31,828 nt of DNA from positions 55,153-86,980 of the forward strand of contig MPNW01000457.1 of the NCBI GenBank assembly GCA_011800805.1, read 5' to 3'. A model generated the notes under the pieces. The model searched no databases. It was not told the DNA's origin and saw only the letters and a program-made list of their open reading frames with translations. The translations under genes were made by a program, and so were the position numbers. This DNA is from Hirudo medicinalis. Lineage: Eukaryota; Annelida; Clitellata; Hirudinida; Hirudinidae. Shown here piece after piece: positions 11,001 through 21,465 of the stretch (positions within the stretch are counted from its first letter, which is position 1; each line of letters begins with the position of its first letter).

Positions 11001-13932
11001 ACAATCATTAAAAAAGTTATTTTAGTAATAATTATGCAAAGTCATGACCGTAACAAACATTAGCTAGCTAGTAACAAATACTAGTATGAGTAAATGTTTT
11101 ACTCATTATTGTGTAGACTTGTGTTTCTTCAAAGTTCTGCTGCCCTGTTTTACTTCAGGCAGACTTTCGAAGGTCATTCTTATTTAAGCAGGAATCCGAA
11201 TCTAAATATCAATTTAAAAACATGTTGTCTCTTGCTGTACCTTTTACGGCATTCATGTACTTTTATAGCGTATCATTTCATCAGTCTGTACGAGTTCAAC
11301 CAGTTTTCTTAAAATTTTCTTTGGTTTCTTGAAAAGCCTTTATTAAAAACTATTATATTAATTATATGGCGAATTTAATTATTTATATTATTAATTTATA
11401 TTTTATATATTAGACTTGATCGTAGATAATGGCTTGTGCTGTAAAGCTGTAGCCATGAAGACTTAAGTTTGACGATTGAAACTCAAACTTAGCTGCGGCT
11501 TAGCTCTGTATCCATCCAAAATTTTAAATGTTCAGTGTATAATATGTTAGGAACAAATTACTAGTCTATTGACCCAAGACACCAGTGTGCAAATAATTAG
11601 TCTAAAAGGGTGCGCCTAAAAAAACTTGCATCCTGCTCGAACTGTAGAACTGCTTAAATTTCTATTTGAACAATAGTCTTATATCGATGATATTAATCAT
11701 TTGTCAGAATAAAATTTAAAGAGCAGATGTCCACAATGTTTCGCTGTTTGCACGTTAAAGGCCCTTAGTAAATACTTTATTGCTTTAGTCTACGGTGGAC
11801 TGCACTGAAGTGACTTTGGGAAGAATGGCACTCAATAAATTGGACAAAAAAAATCTTCATTTTACAAACACACAAGCATTTATAATTATTTAAACATCAT
11901 GTTAACGTGAATTTATTAGATAAAAGCAATTTACAACTAAATTGATGTAATTGTATTTAATTGCAATGTAAATGTATTTGTAATCGGAAAACATTACATC
12001 AGCTAGCCATGGCTTACATTTTAATAATAACAAATTAAGTTGTTTAGTAGTTGGTAAATGGTTGATTAATTCATTGAAGATGGCGCTTTCCAAACTATCA
12101 AGGCATGGTCCTACTTTGCACAAAACACCCATATCGCCCTGGAATGCATCACACCTGATGAAGATTTCTCCAGTTTTAAGGTGAGAAAAGGAATAGTTTA
12201 ACTTAGCTTAACAAATTGCAGTGGTCCTTAAGGATTGTCTCCTGGAAGAACCACTTCACTTTAACTTCAGCCTTCAGACCCTTGGCCAACCTTGAATTCT
12301 CCACAGGTATCCACAGTTTGTGCCTTGAGCTTATTCCAGCTTTCAGCCACTCTGGCACTAAAGAATCTTCTTCCAAAGCTCCTTATTTTGAAACAATTTT
12401 ACAATATCTATTCAAATCATCTCGATGCAGTGGTGATATTTAGCATAACTTCAAAAATCACCAAACCAACAAAGATTATGAATTCTCTTAAAGATTATGG
12501 TTACAGAAACAATTTTTTTTGCTCATTTTTTTCATCCACGAAAATGGGTTTTTAAAATCTATAATAGATTTTTATGAAGACTTTTTTTTCTAGCTGTATA
12601 TCTTCATTTGCGTTTGCAGCGTGTAGCTCGCCTGTACGGACATTAAGCGTCGATAGCAACCGACATGCAACTTGAGCTTACTGGCCTGGACAGTCCAGTG
12701 GACATGTAGAGTTTATTGATGTTAATCAGCCTTTTTCAAACTGGAAAAATTTCCATGGTTTTGCAATTTTTGTTAAACCCAGTGAGTGAGATCTGATGTT
12801 TTATCCTGATAATCAAGTTATATTTATTTTATTGGACAAATCGCGAAAATAAAACTCAAACGCGAAATAAAAAATATTCTATCAATCAAGAAGTCCAAGT
12901 GCTGGTCTTTAGGGATTGATATCTCGATATTTGGGCGAACATAAATTGGACTTTATTGGTAAACTATAATTTGACTTTAATCTAAACTTATCTCCATCTG
13001 CCAGTTTCAATGTTTTAGTGGATGTCCCCAAAAACATGTCATAGTCTTCGCTACCTAATGATTATGAAAAGGTTTTTTGTTGGGCTGCGTTCATCTGTTG
13101 ATGAATGACAAGAATTGATGTGAATGTCCCAGGTGCCATTTTTAAGAATTTGAGAAAAAGCTCCATTAGTTTGAATGAGAAAAAAAGTTTGTTTTGTTGT
13201 TGGCCGTGACTGCTAGTGTGGGAACACATTTGGCTTTGACACTCGTTGGATGAATTGATGTTACGTTAACATTTCATTGATTAGTCGGCCTAAAAACGTT
13301 CCACGTATTAATTCACAGTAGAAAAACATTCCTTTCCCTATTCAATAATGATCTTCCTTAACAAAGTATTCTATGAGTTTTTAGCAATTGCCTCCTCGAT
13401 TTTTGTAGAAAGCGTAGATTTGACTGCCAGATTAGTCAAATTCGCTGCGTTATTAGTTGCAAAAACGTTTGAAAACGCAGGTACGCATGTTGATGGCACG
13501 CTATCATGAAGCGTTTGCCGACCCCTGGGATAAATATTACTTACTCATCGTTTAAATATCATAATTACAATAATCATACCTTTATTTCAGATAAGTGAGG
13601 GAGGAACCTACGTAATATCTGTACAACTCAGTTTTTTTGCCGATGATGAATTGTTGAAGAAAGAATTAAAAAAACACCTGTTTGTCGGGCAGAGAGTTCT
13701 CTCCAATGATTATCAACTGATGCAACAGTCAAGTTTGGTCAATGTTCCTCAGTTAGAAGAAGGTCAACTTTTACCAGGCTGTGGAGCGAATAGAGGATCA
13801 CTCCATGTTTCAACACTCACCGGTATAATTGACCTGGAAACTGGGGAAAATTTAACCATAAGTGCCAATCCAGTGAATTGGTTGTGTCGCTGGAAAAGCG
13901 CTTCATTCTTCAGCCTTTACAGAATTGGCTAA
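8041..13932 (+). CDS. TNF-superfamily ligand A, five exons
   Basis: Type II membrane protein of the TNF ligand family, expected to trimerise and engage TNF receptors. Proposed exons are 8041-8460, 8531-8552, 8642-8749, 12080-12180 and 13591-13932, giving 330 residues; the splice phases (0,1,1,0) are consistent. Residues 1-75 are cytoplasmic and charged, about 79-101 are membrane-spanning (core GLAAVCIGLLAIYII), and the stalk has three Cys. The TNF homology domain is spread over exons 3-5. The last exon carries VQLSFFAD, a GSLHVSTL strand, a Cys in PGCG and in NWLC, and the C-terminal FFSLYRIG strand typical of the family. NLT near the end is a possible glycosylation site. The weakest junction is the pyrimidine-poor acceptor of exon 4 (ATTGAAG). 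The true start could lie upstream, since the frame is open for a short way before 8041. Intron 4 holds a LINE relic. Confidence 0.85.
8531..8552 (+). other. 22-nt microexon of TNF-A
   Basis: Bounded by TTTATTTCAG and GTAAAC, it encodes seven stalk residues (KFRVDIS) plus one base. It occupies the same position as the 16-nt microexons of TNF-B and TNF-C and ends in the same phase. Confidence 0.7.
8750..12079 (+). other. Long intron 3 of TNF-A (3.3 kb)
   Basis: No exon or RNA gene is recognisable here. A stretch near 9174-9400 is more GC-rich and looks like a decayed transposon, but no protein motif or terminal repeat supports a name. The rest is AT-rich unique-looking DNA. Confidence 0.5.
12225..12430 (-). 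mobile_element. LINE reverse-transcriptase tail relic in TNF-A intron 4
   Basis: On the minus strand the translation includes RRFFSARVAESWNKL followed shortly by a stop. The pattern FFS-RV---WN-L is the C-terminal signature of many CR1/jockey-like LINE reverse-transcriptase proteins. Only the last 40 or so residues are readable; upstream the frame is broken. It is a dead fragment inserted antisense to TNF-A. Confidence 0.45.
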
Positions 13933-14018
13933 GCATCCACTTGGGTGCTATAAACTAATTTCTTAAGGTTTCTTGCGTTATTTTGTCCACCATCTCCTTT
14001 GAAAGCATCGGAAGGTTG

Positions 14019-14024
14019 AATAAA
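14019..14024 (+). other. Poly(A) signal of TNF-A
   Basis: AATAAA 87 bases after the TNF-A stop codon, a good distance for the end of this transcript. Confidence 0.5.
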
Positions 14025-15690
14025 TTTATCATCTATATCAATAATAATCTTCTGGTCTGTTACAGTTGCATTTCCAGGTGATTGATGTGACTCAGCCTGA
14101 AGTGCTTTCATCAGATTTACTGACACATTTATCTCTATTTAAGTTATTGAATTATTTTCTTTATCATAGAAATCATGATTTCTACATCAATAGAATTTTG
14201 TTTTATTTTGGTGATTTTTGTTTCGAGGTGAGGGTCTACCATTTTTACAAGCTTTTACTTAACTTGCCCTGTGTGTACGTGTGAAATCTTGTCACTTCCT
14301 GATATCCAATCGTTCTGAAACTTTCCAGAAATATGTATTCTTGATGACAATGCAGCTTTTTTCCAGTTTTAGACAGTGAAAGGGCTTTGTTTTAGCACAG
14401 TTGAATAAAATGATTGTGTTACACTCATCCCTATAATTTGCTCTACTTCTTAGCCAATGGGCGTTGTTGAGGCTGATGTCAAGATAATTTTATATTACCC
14501 ACGTCCTTTAATATGTCTCAGATCGAAAAAATTATTTCCTCCTTTTAGTGCATTTTTTGGTGGTGAAATGAAAGCGTGTTTTTAAAAGTTTTTTTTTATA
14601 CAGTATTTATTTTTTTTTATTAAATCACTCACGTACACCAATTTAATCCGATGTGTTCTGAATCTATTATAAGCCAAGAGAATAATTTTAAGCCCGATTT
14701 ATTAAATGACTCCAATATACTTTGCTGAATCCTGAGCAGGGCTGGAAAAGCGCCGGGGATTGCCGGTGTCCTCGTTACCTAATTGTGAACGATGTGGATG
14801 AGGAAGTCAAATGGGTCTCCAAATAGGAATAAGCAATGAAAAGCAGAAAACACAGAATCTATCGATGATTATGTCTCCGAGACCGGTTCAAAAAATGTTG
14901 AAACAAAAAAATGTGAGAAGTCTCCCGGAGCGATGAGGGGCGATTAAGTTATAGAGGATGAGAGTTCGAAGAACTTTTGACCGTTTCATTCAAGAATCCC
15001 TGCTCGATCATCCAGAAGCAGTTTTTGTGCCTGCTATGAATAGAACCTGTTCGATCCGAAAAAAGTGGAGAAGTCGGGCGTGCAGGATCGCCGAATGCGT
15101 TCCTGCATGCGGAGGGTGATATCAACAGTCGTAAAGTGTCGTGTCCGCAACCCAGCCTGTACCGCCAGGGAGCGCCATGAGGCGCTACATAAATGATAGG
15201 TCGATTAAAATGTGCCTTCACATCCTGTTCAGATACATAAGACACTCAAACGATCGAACATTCTAAAAGTGACCTTACCGACCAACCTAAAGTGCTGTGT
15301 TGAGCTTCCTCGCCGAAAAAGGCACATCACATACAGCATTGATGAATGAAAGGAAGCGAAAGGCATGTATCTTTAAAAATACTCCCAATTAAACAATTCA
15401 GGCAGTTCTCGCTGCGTTCATGTATTATGTGCGAAAGGGAATTGTTTTTACTGGGATTTATTTTAACTATTAATTTCGGATTCCAGAAGCATACTCTCTC
15501 TATCTCAATATATCACCCACGTCATAACAATAGCAGTAAACATTGCAATATGGCTGTTGATTCAAAATACTTCAAAAGAACAAACTTTGTCTCTTACTGG
15601 ACAACAAGTAAGGAAAGGAGCTTCTGATGAACTGAAACGTTGTAAAGTGGAGAAACGAGTTACTAAATCAGTTGATCCACTACAATGATG
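14025..15690. other. Intergenic, no gene recognised
   Basis: No supported gene. A GC-richer block at about 14740-15240 may be transposon debris; it ends near 15180 with GGCGCTACATAAATG, a string resembling the 3' tails of L2-like LINEs and also present near 23577. I cannot define element boundaries. Confidence 0.4.
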
Positions 15691-15694
15691 GGAA

Positions 15695-16010
15695 CTCAAT
15701 GAACGCTCTTGCTCTCCGCAACGGTCAATGATGCGTGGAAGAAGGCAGAGGGCGTGTACATTCCAAAGGAGAAAGATTCCAGGGACTCCATATCGATGCT
15801 TAATGATGAGGGAAATTACTTTTCTCCATTATGGCATCGAGGCTCGCAGAATTCGTGATTTGGGAGGCTATTATTTAATAAAATGATCCCTTACCTGGAG
15901 CGATGTGGAAGATGTCCCCGCTCCGGCTTGCTTTCGCGATAAGATCGGTGTACTACCAGTTGCCCTCCAGGGACAATTTGCAGAGGTGGGGATTAGCCAT
16001 CCACTAATGG
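15695..16010 (+). mobile_element. Decayed LINE relic with internal deletion
   Basis: Two blocks of a non-LTR retrotransposon reverse-transcriptase protein sit side by side. The first (about 15735-15870) reads WKKAEGVYIPKEKDS, then ISMLNDEG and, in the next frame, FSIMASRLAEFV, matching the GVFIPKE / ISLLNVEGKIF region of RT. The second (about 15896-15995) reads WSDV, then after a frameshift AFAIRSVYYQLPSRDNLQRWG, which resembles the far C-terminal part of the same protein type. The palm with its catalytic motif, expected between them, is missing, so the copy is internally deleted and frameshifted. Confidence 0.6.
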
Positions 16011-16463
16011 ATGACCCCGAAAACGTAAGGTGAATCATAAGGGCGAAACTCCTCGAAGCTCCAAGGCTGAGTATTAAAAAACTTAAGGGCCTGTCCAAAT
16101 ATCGGCTCCTTTGGGGAATGCCAATACATTTCAAAAATAAATTAGTTCGTTTTTGTGTAGCATGCCAATGTCATGATTAAAGTATCTTTAAATGTTTTTA
16201 AATGCGTTAATGTTAATAATATTAATTATTCTCAAGTTGAGAATTACAGGCAGCTTATCAGCTTTGCAACGTAAACCTATAACTCGACTTCTAACCAACA
16301 GCCAGGATTTAGGCTGGCATTGTAGTACAGAATTGAATGGACATGTCTTAAAGACATTTCTCTAATTACTGATTTTGGGATGATCAAGTACATTTAATCT
16401 AAACTGTAATGCGCTTTATTTAAAAGATGAAGCGTTGTAATTTGCAATAGCTTTTATAACCAA

Positions 16464-16469
16464 TTTATT
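16464..16469 (-). other. Poly(A) signal of the SNF gene
   Basis: TTTATT on the plus strand, AATAAA on the minus strand, 51 bases after the SNF stop codon. Confidence 0.55.
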
Positions 16470-16519
16470 TTTCCAAACTGATGGTAGGAAATGAGAATAA
16501 AAATGTTCTAAGGAGTTAT

Positions 16520-17203
16520 TTATTTCTTTGCGTAGGTCACTTGCATCGCATGAATGGGAGTCATCTTGAACCCGTTGAGGGAATCTTTGGCAAGTCCAGC
16601 TTGAACAGTGTTCTCATATTCGACGAAGGCGATGTCTGCACGACCAGGGATGAGACGGATCTCCTTGAAGCCGGGATACTGGGCGAAAAGCATGGAAAGC
16701 ATGACATCTGTGGTCTCCTGGGGAAGATTGGAGAGGAAGAGGATGTTGTGGGTGTGTTCTTCTCCGATTTCGTAGGCTGTGTTTACTTCCATCGGTTTTT
16801 CACCTTGTCCATTGGGGATGGTTGGAGGAACACCCATGGGTATCTTTGCCTTCTTTTTAGGTTTGTCCTGCGCATCATCGTCGTCTACCTTCCTCTTTGG
16901 TTTCTCCATGAAAGGATTCTTGAGTCTAGCAATTGCTTCGGATTCCTTCTTTGCATATTGCACTCTCAAAGGTTTGTCGTAAAAAGTGAAATTGTTTAAC
17001 GCCCTCATAGCCACGTTTGCACTTGAAATTTCTCTGAAAACGATGAAGGCCTGACCTCTGGTAGTCGGTGTCTTCATGGCCACAATGTCGAGGATTCTGC
17101 CGAACTGAGAGAAAAGTTCAAACAGCGATCTTTTCAGTTCATCTTTCTTAACTTTGTCGTTAAGATTGTTAAGGTAAAGCGTGTGGCAAGGCCTGATGTC
17201 CAT
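16520..17203 (-). CDS. snf: SNF/U1A/U2B''-type snRNP protein, intronless
   Basis: RNA-binding protein of 227 residues (Drosophila SNF is about 216) expected to bind U1 and U2 snRNA hairpins in the spliceosome. RRM1 covers about residues 5-90, with RNP2 TLYLNNLN and RNP1 RGQAFIVF. A basic and acidic linker (KPKRKVDDDD, KPKKKAKIP) follows. RRM2 covers about residues 150-227, with ILFLSNLP, MLSMLFAQYPGFKE and DIAFVEYEN, ending in AKK. One exon holds the whole protein, with no disruption. The loop between strands 2 and 3 of RRM1 reads KTPTTRGQAF where U1A and U2B'' have a KMRGQAF-type loop; the arginine is kept. It lies between TNF-A and TNF-B on the opposite strand. Being intronless it could be a retrogene, but it keeps a complete frame and its own poly(A) signal. 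Confidence 0.9.
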   Translation of the reverse strand: MDIRPCHTLYLNNLNDKVKKDELKRSLFELFSQFGRILDIVAMKTPTTRGQAFIVFREISSANVAMRALNNFTFYDKPLRVQYAKKESEAIARLKNPFMEKPKRKVDDDDAQDKPKKKAKIPMGVPPTIPNGQGEKPMEVNTAYEIGEEHTHNILFLSNLPQETTDVMLSMLFAQYPGFKEIRLIPGRADIAFVEYENTVQAGLAKDSLNGFKMTPIHAMQVTYAKK

Positions 17204-17862
17204 TTTAGAATCTCTATCCTACGAAAATCGTTCAAAATGCTTCGATTTTTTTAGTTGATATTCAACTAATATACAATTAAAACTTTTGTTGAAAATATTG
17301 TTTTGGGATGACTTTGTGTGCAATAAAAGACATTTAATATATTATTTATTGTTTTAAAAATTATTTAATTGACATTTATATTACAAATTTTCAAAAAATT
17401 TTAGAATAGAACTAGTAAATATTTTTATTTAAATGTATTTTTAATAAAGAAAGCTATAAAATAACTTAAATTTAAGATTTTCCGGGGTTACGCATTTTAG
17501 CGTTTCTCACAAATTACGTGACTCTCCCAATCTAAACTGTGACTGACTCACTAAGATCCCCCACCTATTCATAATTATTCTCTGATCATTTAAAGCTGCC
17601 AAACAATTTCATATCATTCGTTCACGTACATCCTTATCATGTTTTTTTAAATAGAATGACATCCGGCAAAGGATAACCTTCATTTGACACAAAACCTTTC
17701 GAGGCCTAAGCACTGCTAACTCTATTGGAAACTCCTCACAAGCAAAAGATTATTAAAAATTACTGTTGGCGGCCTTCTTCACATGTCTACCGAATGCCGG
17801 TAATTGTGAACAATTGACAATAATTACTTAATATGCTGAAATCCAGAATAAATACTAGAAAA
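17204..17862. promoter_or_regulatory. Divergent spacer between SNF and TNF-B
   Basis: This AT-rich spacer should contain the promoter of the minus-strand SNF gene and the upstream region of TNF-B. No motif stands out apart from the TNF-B TATA box annotated separately at its right edge. Confidence 0.4.
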
Positions 17863-17869
17863 TATAAAG
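17863..17869 (+). promoter_or_regulatory. TATA box of TNF-B
   Basis: TATAAAG 86 bases before the TNF-B start codon. TNF-C has a TATA motif at a similar distance (72 bases), and both leaders share a GAAGTTTTT string, which suggests a conserved core promoter. Confidence 0.5.
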
Positions 17870-17948
17870 TCTTGGACCTTTAACAGCTTTGAAGTTTTTG
17901 AAGTTTGTTCCAACTATTTTCAAACAAGTGTTCGTGAAGGAAGTAATA

Positions 17949-19952
17949 ATGGGATCTCTCAGCATGGACGAATTCGGCTATCTGAGCCTAACCCAATCTC
18001 ACGAACACCCGACGGCGTCATATTGTCCTTCAGAATGTGTTCACATGTTGAATCAACTGACAGAAAAGGATGGGTGTTTATTTATAAACAAAATTTCAGA
18101 TGTTTCAAATCCAAAGATAAAACAAAATGCAAAAAGCCGCAGCATTGCTTCACACTCCAACTCCTCGGAAATAAATGAAGAAGTTCCATACGAGAATCGC
18201 TTCAGATGTTCAAGAAAGTCACTTTTAGTTTTCATTTTGAGGATGGCGATTATCTTGACTTTCATAGCTGTCCTTAGCATCTGCATCGTCAAGATGGAAA
18301 TGTTGCAAAAGAAATTTGGGGTAAAATTTAAGAGCCTATAAATGTTTTAAGTAAATCTTTATCTGTTTAAAGTATTAATTTAGTTGTTAGTTAAACATTT
18401 AATCATCAAACTATTTTCAGAAATCGATTGAATCAGGTGAGTTCAAAAAGATATCAGTTGAAAAGACAAAGTCGAACATGAAATGATGACATGTTATTTG
18501 TTTTTAGAGAAAAGCAGCTTTGTGAAGCAATTTGGCTGTTCCGTTCATCTGGTTTTGCAGGGGAATCATTCAAAAAATGTCAACTCATCCAGTTGGTTAA
18601 TTAAGTTTAATTAAGTTAATTAGCAAGTATTACAGGTTTGGTTATTAATTCCATTCTATTATCAAAACAAGTAATTTACCATAGTTTTTTGTCCAATAAT
18701 TTGATATTGAAGTTGTAATTGTTGGAACATATGTTTCAGTCGCTAAGAATATTTAATCCTTTTGCTCAAGTTGACATTTCAATCAAGAATTACTTTTTAA
18801 AATCGTTTTAATATAATTGTTCTCACTAATTAGAGGCCACCTAAAGCCACACATTTAAACATTTCTTAGCAGTGACCCGTATGTGAACTTGGTTAATATT
18901 GAACGTAGAGTTGAAGGAAAACAATTATTTTGTCCCAAATTAACGCCAACGAATACGGAAGAACAAAAGTCAAAGAAGTAAAAGCAGTAGAACTTTTAAA
19001 TGATTGTCAGAACTGGAAACTCTCATTTGAGTAATCGTCATTTTGCCCTGAATTCACCGCTTTGTACGACTACCATCTGATCGTTTAGGTTCAAACCGTT
19101 TCTGTCACAAAAATAATTTTGAATTCTATTTGAGATGAATAATAAGTAGTTATCAATTTCAAGTAGTTAAATATTTTCATGTAGTTAAATATTTTCAAGT
19201 AGTTAACTCATTTCTATTTGAGATTCCAGGTTTCAAGTTATCAAGGGATGGTCCTACTATGCTCTCAATACCCACATCGATCTTGACTGCATTAAACCAG
19301 ACAAAGATTATTCACATTTTAAGGCGAGATAAAGTTTTTTGTGATTAACGAAGTGCTCTCATTGCTTGTACAATTTTAAACCTTAAATTAATTTGTAAAT
19401 GTTAATTTGTGTTTAATTATACCACAATTAATGCAAAAACAAATGTCAGCCGCACAAACAAGCGTGGTTGTAAAGAGAAATCATGGAAATATAATTTTTC
19501 AATTGAGCCTATTTCACCAATGTTTCTGAAAAATTAATAACATTCTGAAAATGCATCTATCAAGTGCTTTATATGAGAATAAAATATCAATACTGTCATT
19601 TTAGATGATGGAAAATGGCGCATTTTTCTTCTACTGTCAGCTCAGTTATTATGCCGATGAAGAAATGTCGAAGAAAAATTACAAGAACCATTTGTCTGTG
19701 GGGCAGAAAGTTTTGTCCAATGATTATGTCTTATTGCAACAGTCCAGTTTGGTCAATGTTTCTCAGCTAGAATTTGGTCAGCCAATTCCAAATTGTGGAG
19801 AAAGCAGAGGATCTCTTCATGTTTCAAGACTCTCTGGAATAATCGTCCTGGAAGCAGGTAAGGAGCTGTTGATCCAGGCTCTTCCAGCGTTCTGGTTGTG
19901 TCGCCGAAGAAGTGCTTCATTCTTCGGCATGTACAAGATTGGTGAGACCTGA
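17949..19952 (+). CDS. TNF-superfamily ligand B, five exons
   Basis: Type II membrane TNF ligand, the middle member of the array. Proposed exons are 17949-18320, 18421-18436, 18508-18604, 19230-19323 and 19605-19952, giving 308 residues. The cytoplasmic tail is 90 residues and shares LFINKI and EEVP...FRCSRKSLLV with TNF-C. The membrane segment is about 91-113 (ILTFIAVLSICIV), followed by KMEMLQKK and a stalk of only some 25 residues with no clear furin site, so it may stay membrane-bound. The TNF homology domain runs from about residue 140 (CSVHLVLQ) to the C-terminal SASFFGMYKIG. Exon 4 encodes VIKGWSYY and ends at a GC donor (AAG/GCGAGA) instead of GT. An in-frame stop follows that donor by a few codons, so the GC site must be used for a full protein. 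The start at 17949 was preferred over TTG upstream; a second Met is five codons on. Confidence 0.85.
18421..18436 (+). other. 16-nt microexon of TNF-B
   Basis: Lies between CTATTTTCAG and GTGAGT and encodes KSIES plus one base of the next codon. Same place, size and phase as the microexon of TNF-C. Confidence 0.7.
19158..19211. repeat. Three 18-bp tandem copies before TNF-B exon 4
   Basis: TTCAAGTAGTTAAATATT is present three times head to tail, the second with one change and the third diverging at its end. The array ends 18 bases before the TNF-B exon 4 acceptor. Confidence 0.8.
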
Positions 19953-20416
19953 ATGCTGAAGACCACAGCATCGACACATCACTCAATTATTCAGAACAAG
20001 AAAATTTCTGAAGTTTTATGATTCAGTATTTCTCAACAACTTCAAATATCAACCTAGTGTAAAAGTCTCAGTTTAGACATCACAATGATTTTTCTTCAAG
20101 AAAAAATATGAATCGTCTTAAGACATTCCAATATTATATAAACAGCTTTATAAACAGCTCATCATCGACTCACCACTGTCTTTAACTTACTGTGTTCAAT
20201 TCCTTGTACTGACATTTACATCACCCATTAAGTTCATGCTTGTTATTGGTCGTCCATCAGCGGGAATTCTCCTTTAGGAAGTTCCTTTCTGGTATCACTT
20301 CAGTCTTAAGTTGGTTTATTTTCATTTGTGAATTGTGAGCGTGCATTTGTATGTAAGTATGTTTTGCGTGTTTTTCGTGTTGTTTTATTATTCGATGTTC
20401 ATTTTTTTAAATTATT

Positions 20417-20422
20417 AATAAA
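20417..20422 (+). other. Poly(A) signal of TNF-B
   Basis: The first AATAAA after the TNF-B stop codon, 465 bases downstream. Confidence 0.35.
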
Positions 20423-21393
20423 TGAATTGTTACACCGGAAAAAAAATTAAGCAATTTTGAAAAACAGCTTTTTCTCCATTATTAGTAGATATTGTTTGAC
20501 GTTGTGGTAAAATAGATTAGCTTCACAGATTTATATTTAATAACATTCTAAGGTTGTATTCCAGAAAGTTCAGACTGAAACTTTATTCACGAACATTTTT
20601 GAACTTGACTAACTTTTGGTTTTGCGTTGAAGGCGTTGTTCTTGATGTTTGTTCATTCCAAAAAAATTACTTGTTATCTTGCGCCTTATGACCTCAAAGT
20701 TCACCTCCAATCACCTTTCCAGTTAACTGATTACATCGATGGAGATGCACATCTCTCTTTGGCCTAAGTAAATTTTTTTCAATTTATTAGAAAAGGCCAA
20801 AAATAGTTACTTGCTGGCAACTATTTCATTAATAACCTCAAAGGCTAACTTTTTTATTTAAACTTAACTTGTTTTTTAAGAAAGTAATTTTTAAAATATA
20901 AATAAAGAACGGGGTTGCCTGAGAAACGAAAAGGTTTCGTTCCATGTGACTTTGTCGATTGGCAGTCAGTTCTTTTATTTTTGTCGTATAAGTACAGTTT
21001 TGCAATTGACCAGTCATCAGCATGCCCTGCTAAAACATGTTTTAGTGCCGGTTGTATCGCAATAATAAAAAACCAGGTCGACATCTCAGGATATTATCTT
21101 GAAATTATTGACATGTGGGTGTGTCATAAATTTTAGCATTTTTGTGTTAGGAATGGAGTTATTGGAAATGAATATATAGAATTTTGATATCCTGGGGTTT
21201 TAAGGTTTTTAGTCATACAAGACAACAAATAAATTGTTCTTAGTCGTTGCAGTTCTTTTAAAATTACGACATGAGTTGTAATAACATTAATTGCTCTTAG
21301 TGGTTAAATAAAAGCCGAGAAAACGAAACAACAACTCATTCGTTAAAGTGATTGTGTCCCACGTCGGCGCAATGATAAAGATTGATCAATTAC
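20423..21393. other. Spacer between TNF-B and TNF-C
   Basis: No gene recognised. Short open frames at about 20840-21136 have no family features. The last 100 or so bases should form the TNF-C promoter. Confidence 0.45.
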
Positions 21394-21400
21394 TATAAAT
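21394..21400 (+). promoter_or_regulatory. TATA box of TNF-C
   Basis: TATAAAT 72 bases before the TNF-C start codon, matching the spacing of the TNF-B TATA motif. Confidence 0.45.
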
Positions 21401-21465
21401 ATATCAGCAACATCAGGAGCTTACAACCGATAAACTTTCTGAAGTTTTTATTTGGAAATACTTCC

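Noticed and set aside
15045..15062. tRNA B-box-like string (TGTTCGATCC)
   Set aside because: No A box at the right distance and no cloverleaf can be drawn.
15871..16134. Minus-strand open frame of 87 codons
   Set aside because: Antisense to the C-terminal block of a LINE relic that is recognisable on the plus strand.
16481..16999. Plus-strand open frame of 172 codons over the SNF gene
   Set aside because: It is antisense to a clearly conserved RRM protein and has no domain of its own; the open frame follows from the codon use of the real gene.
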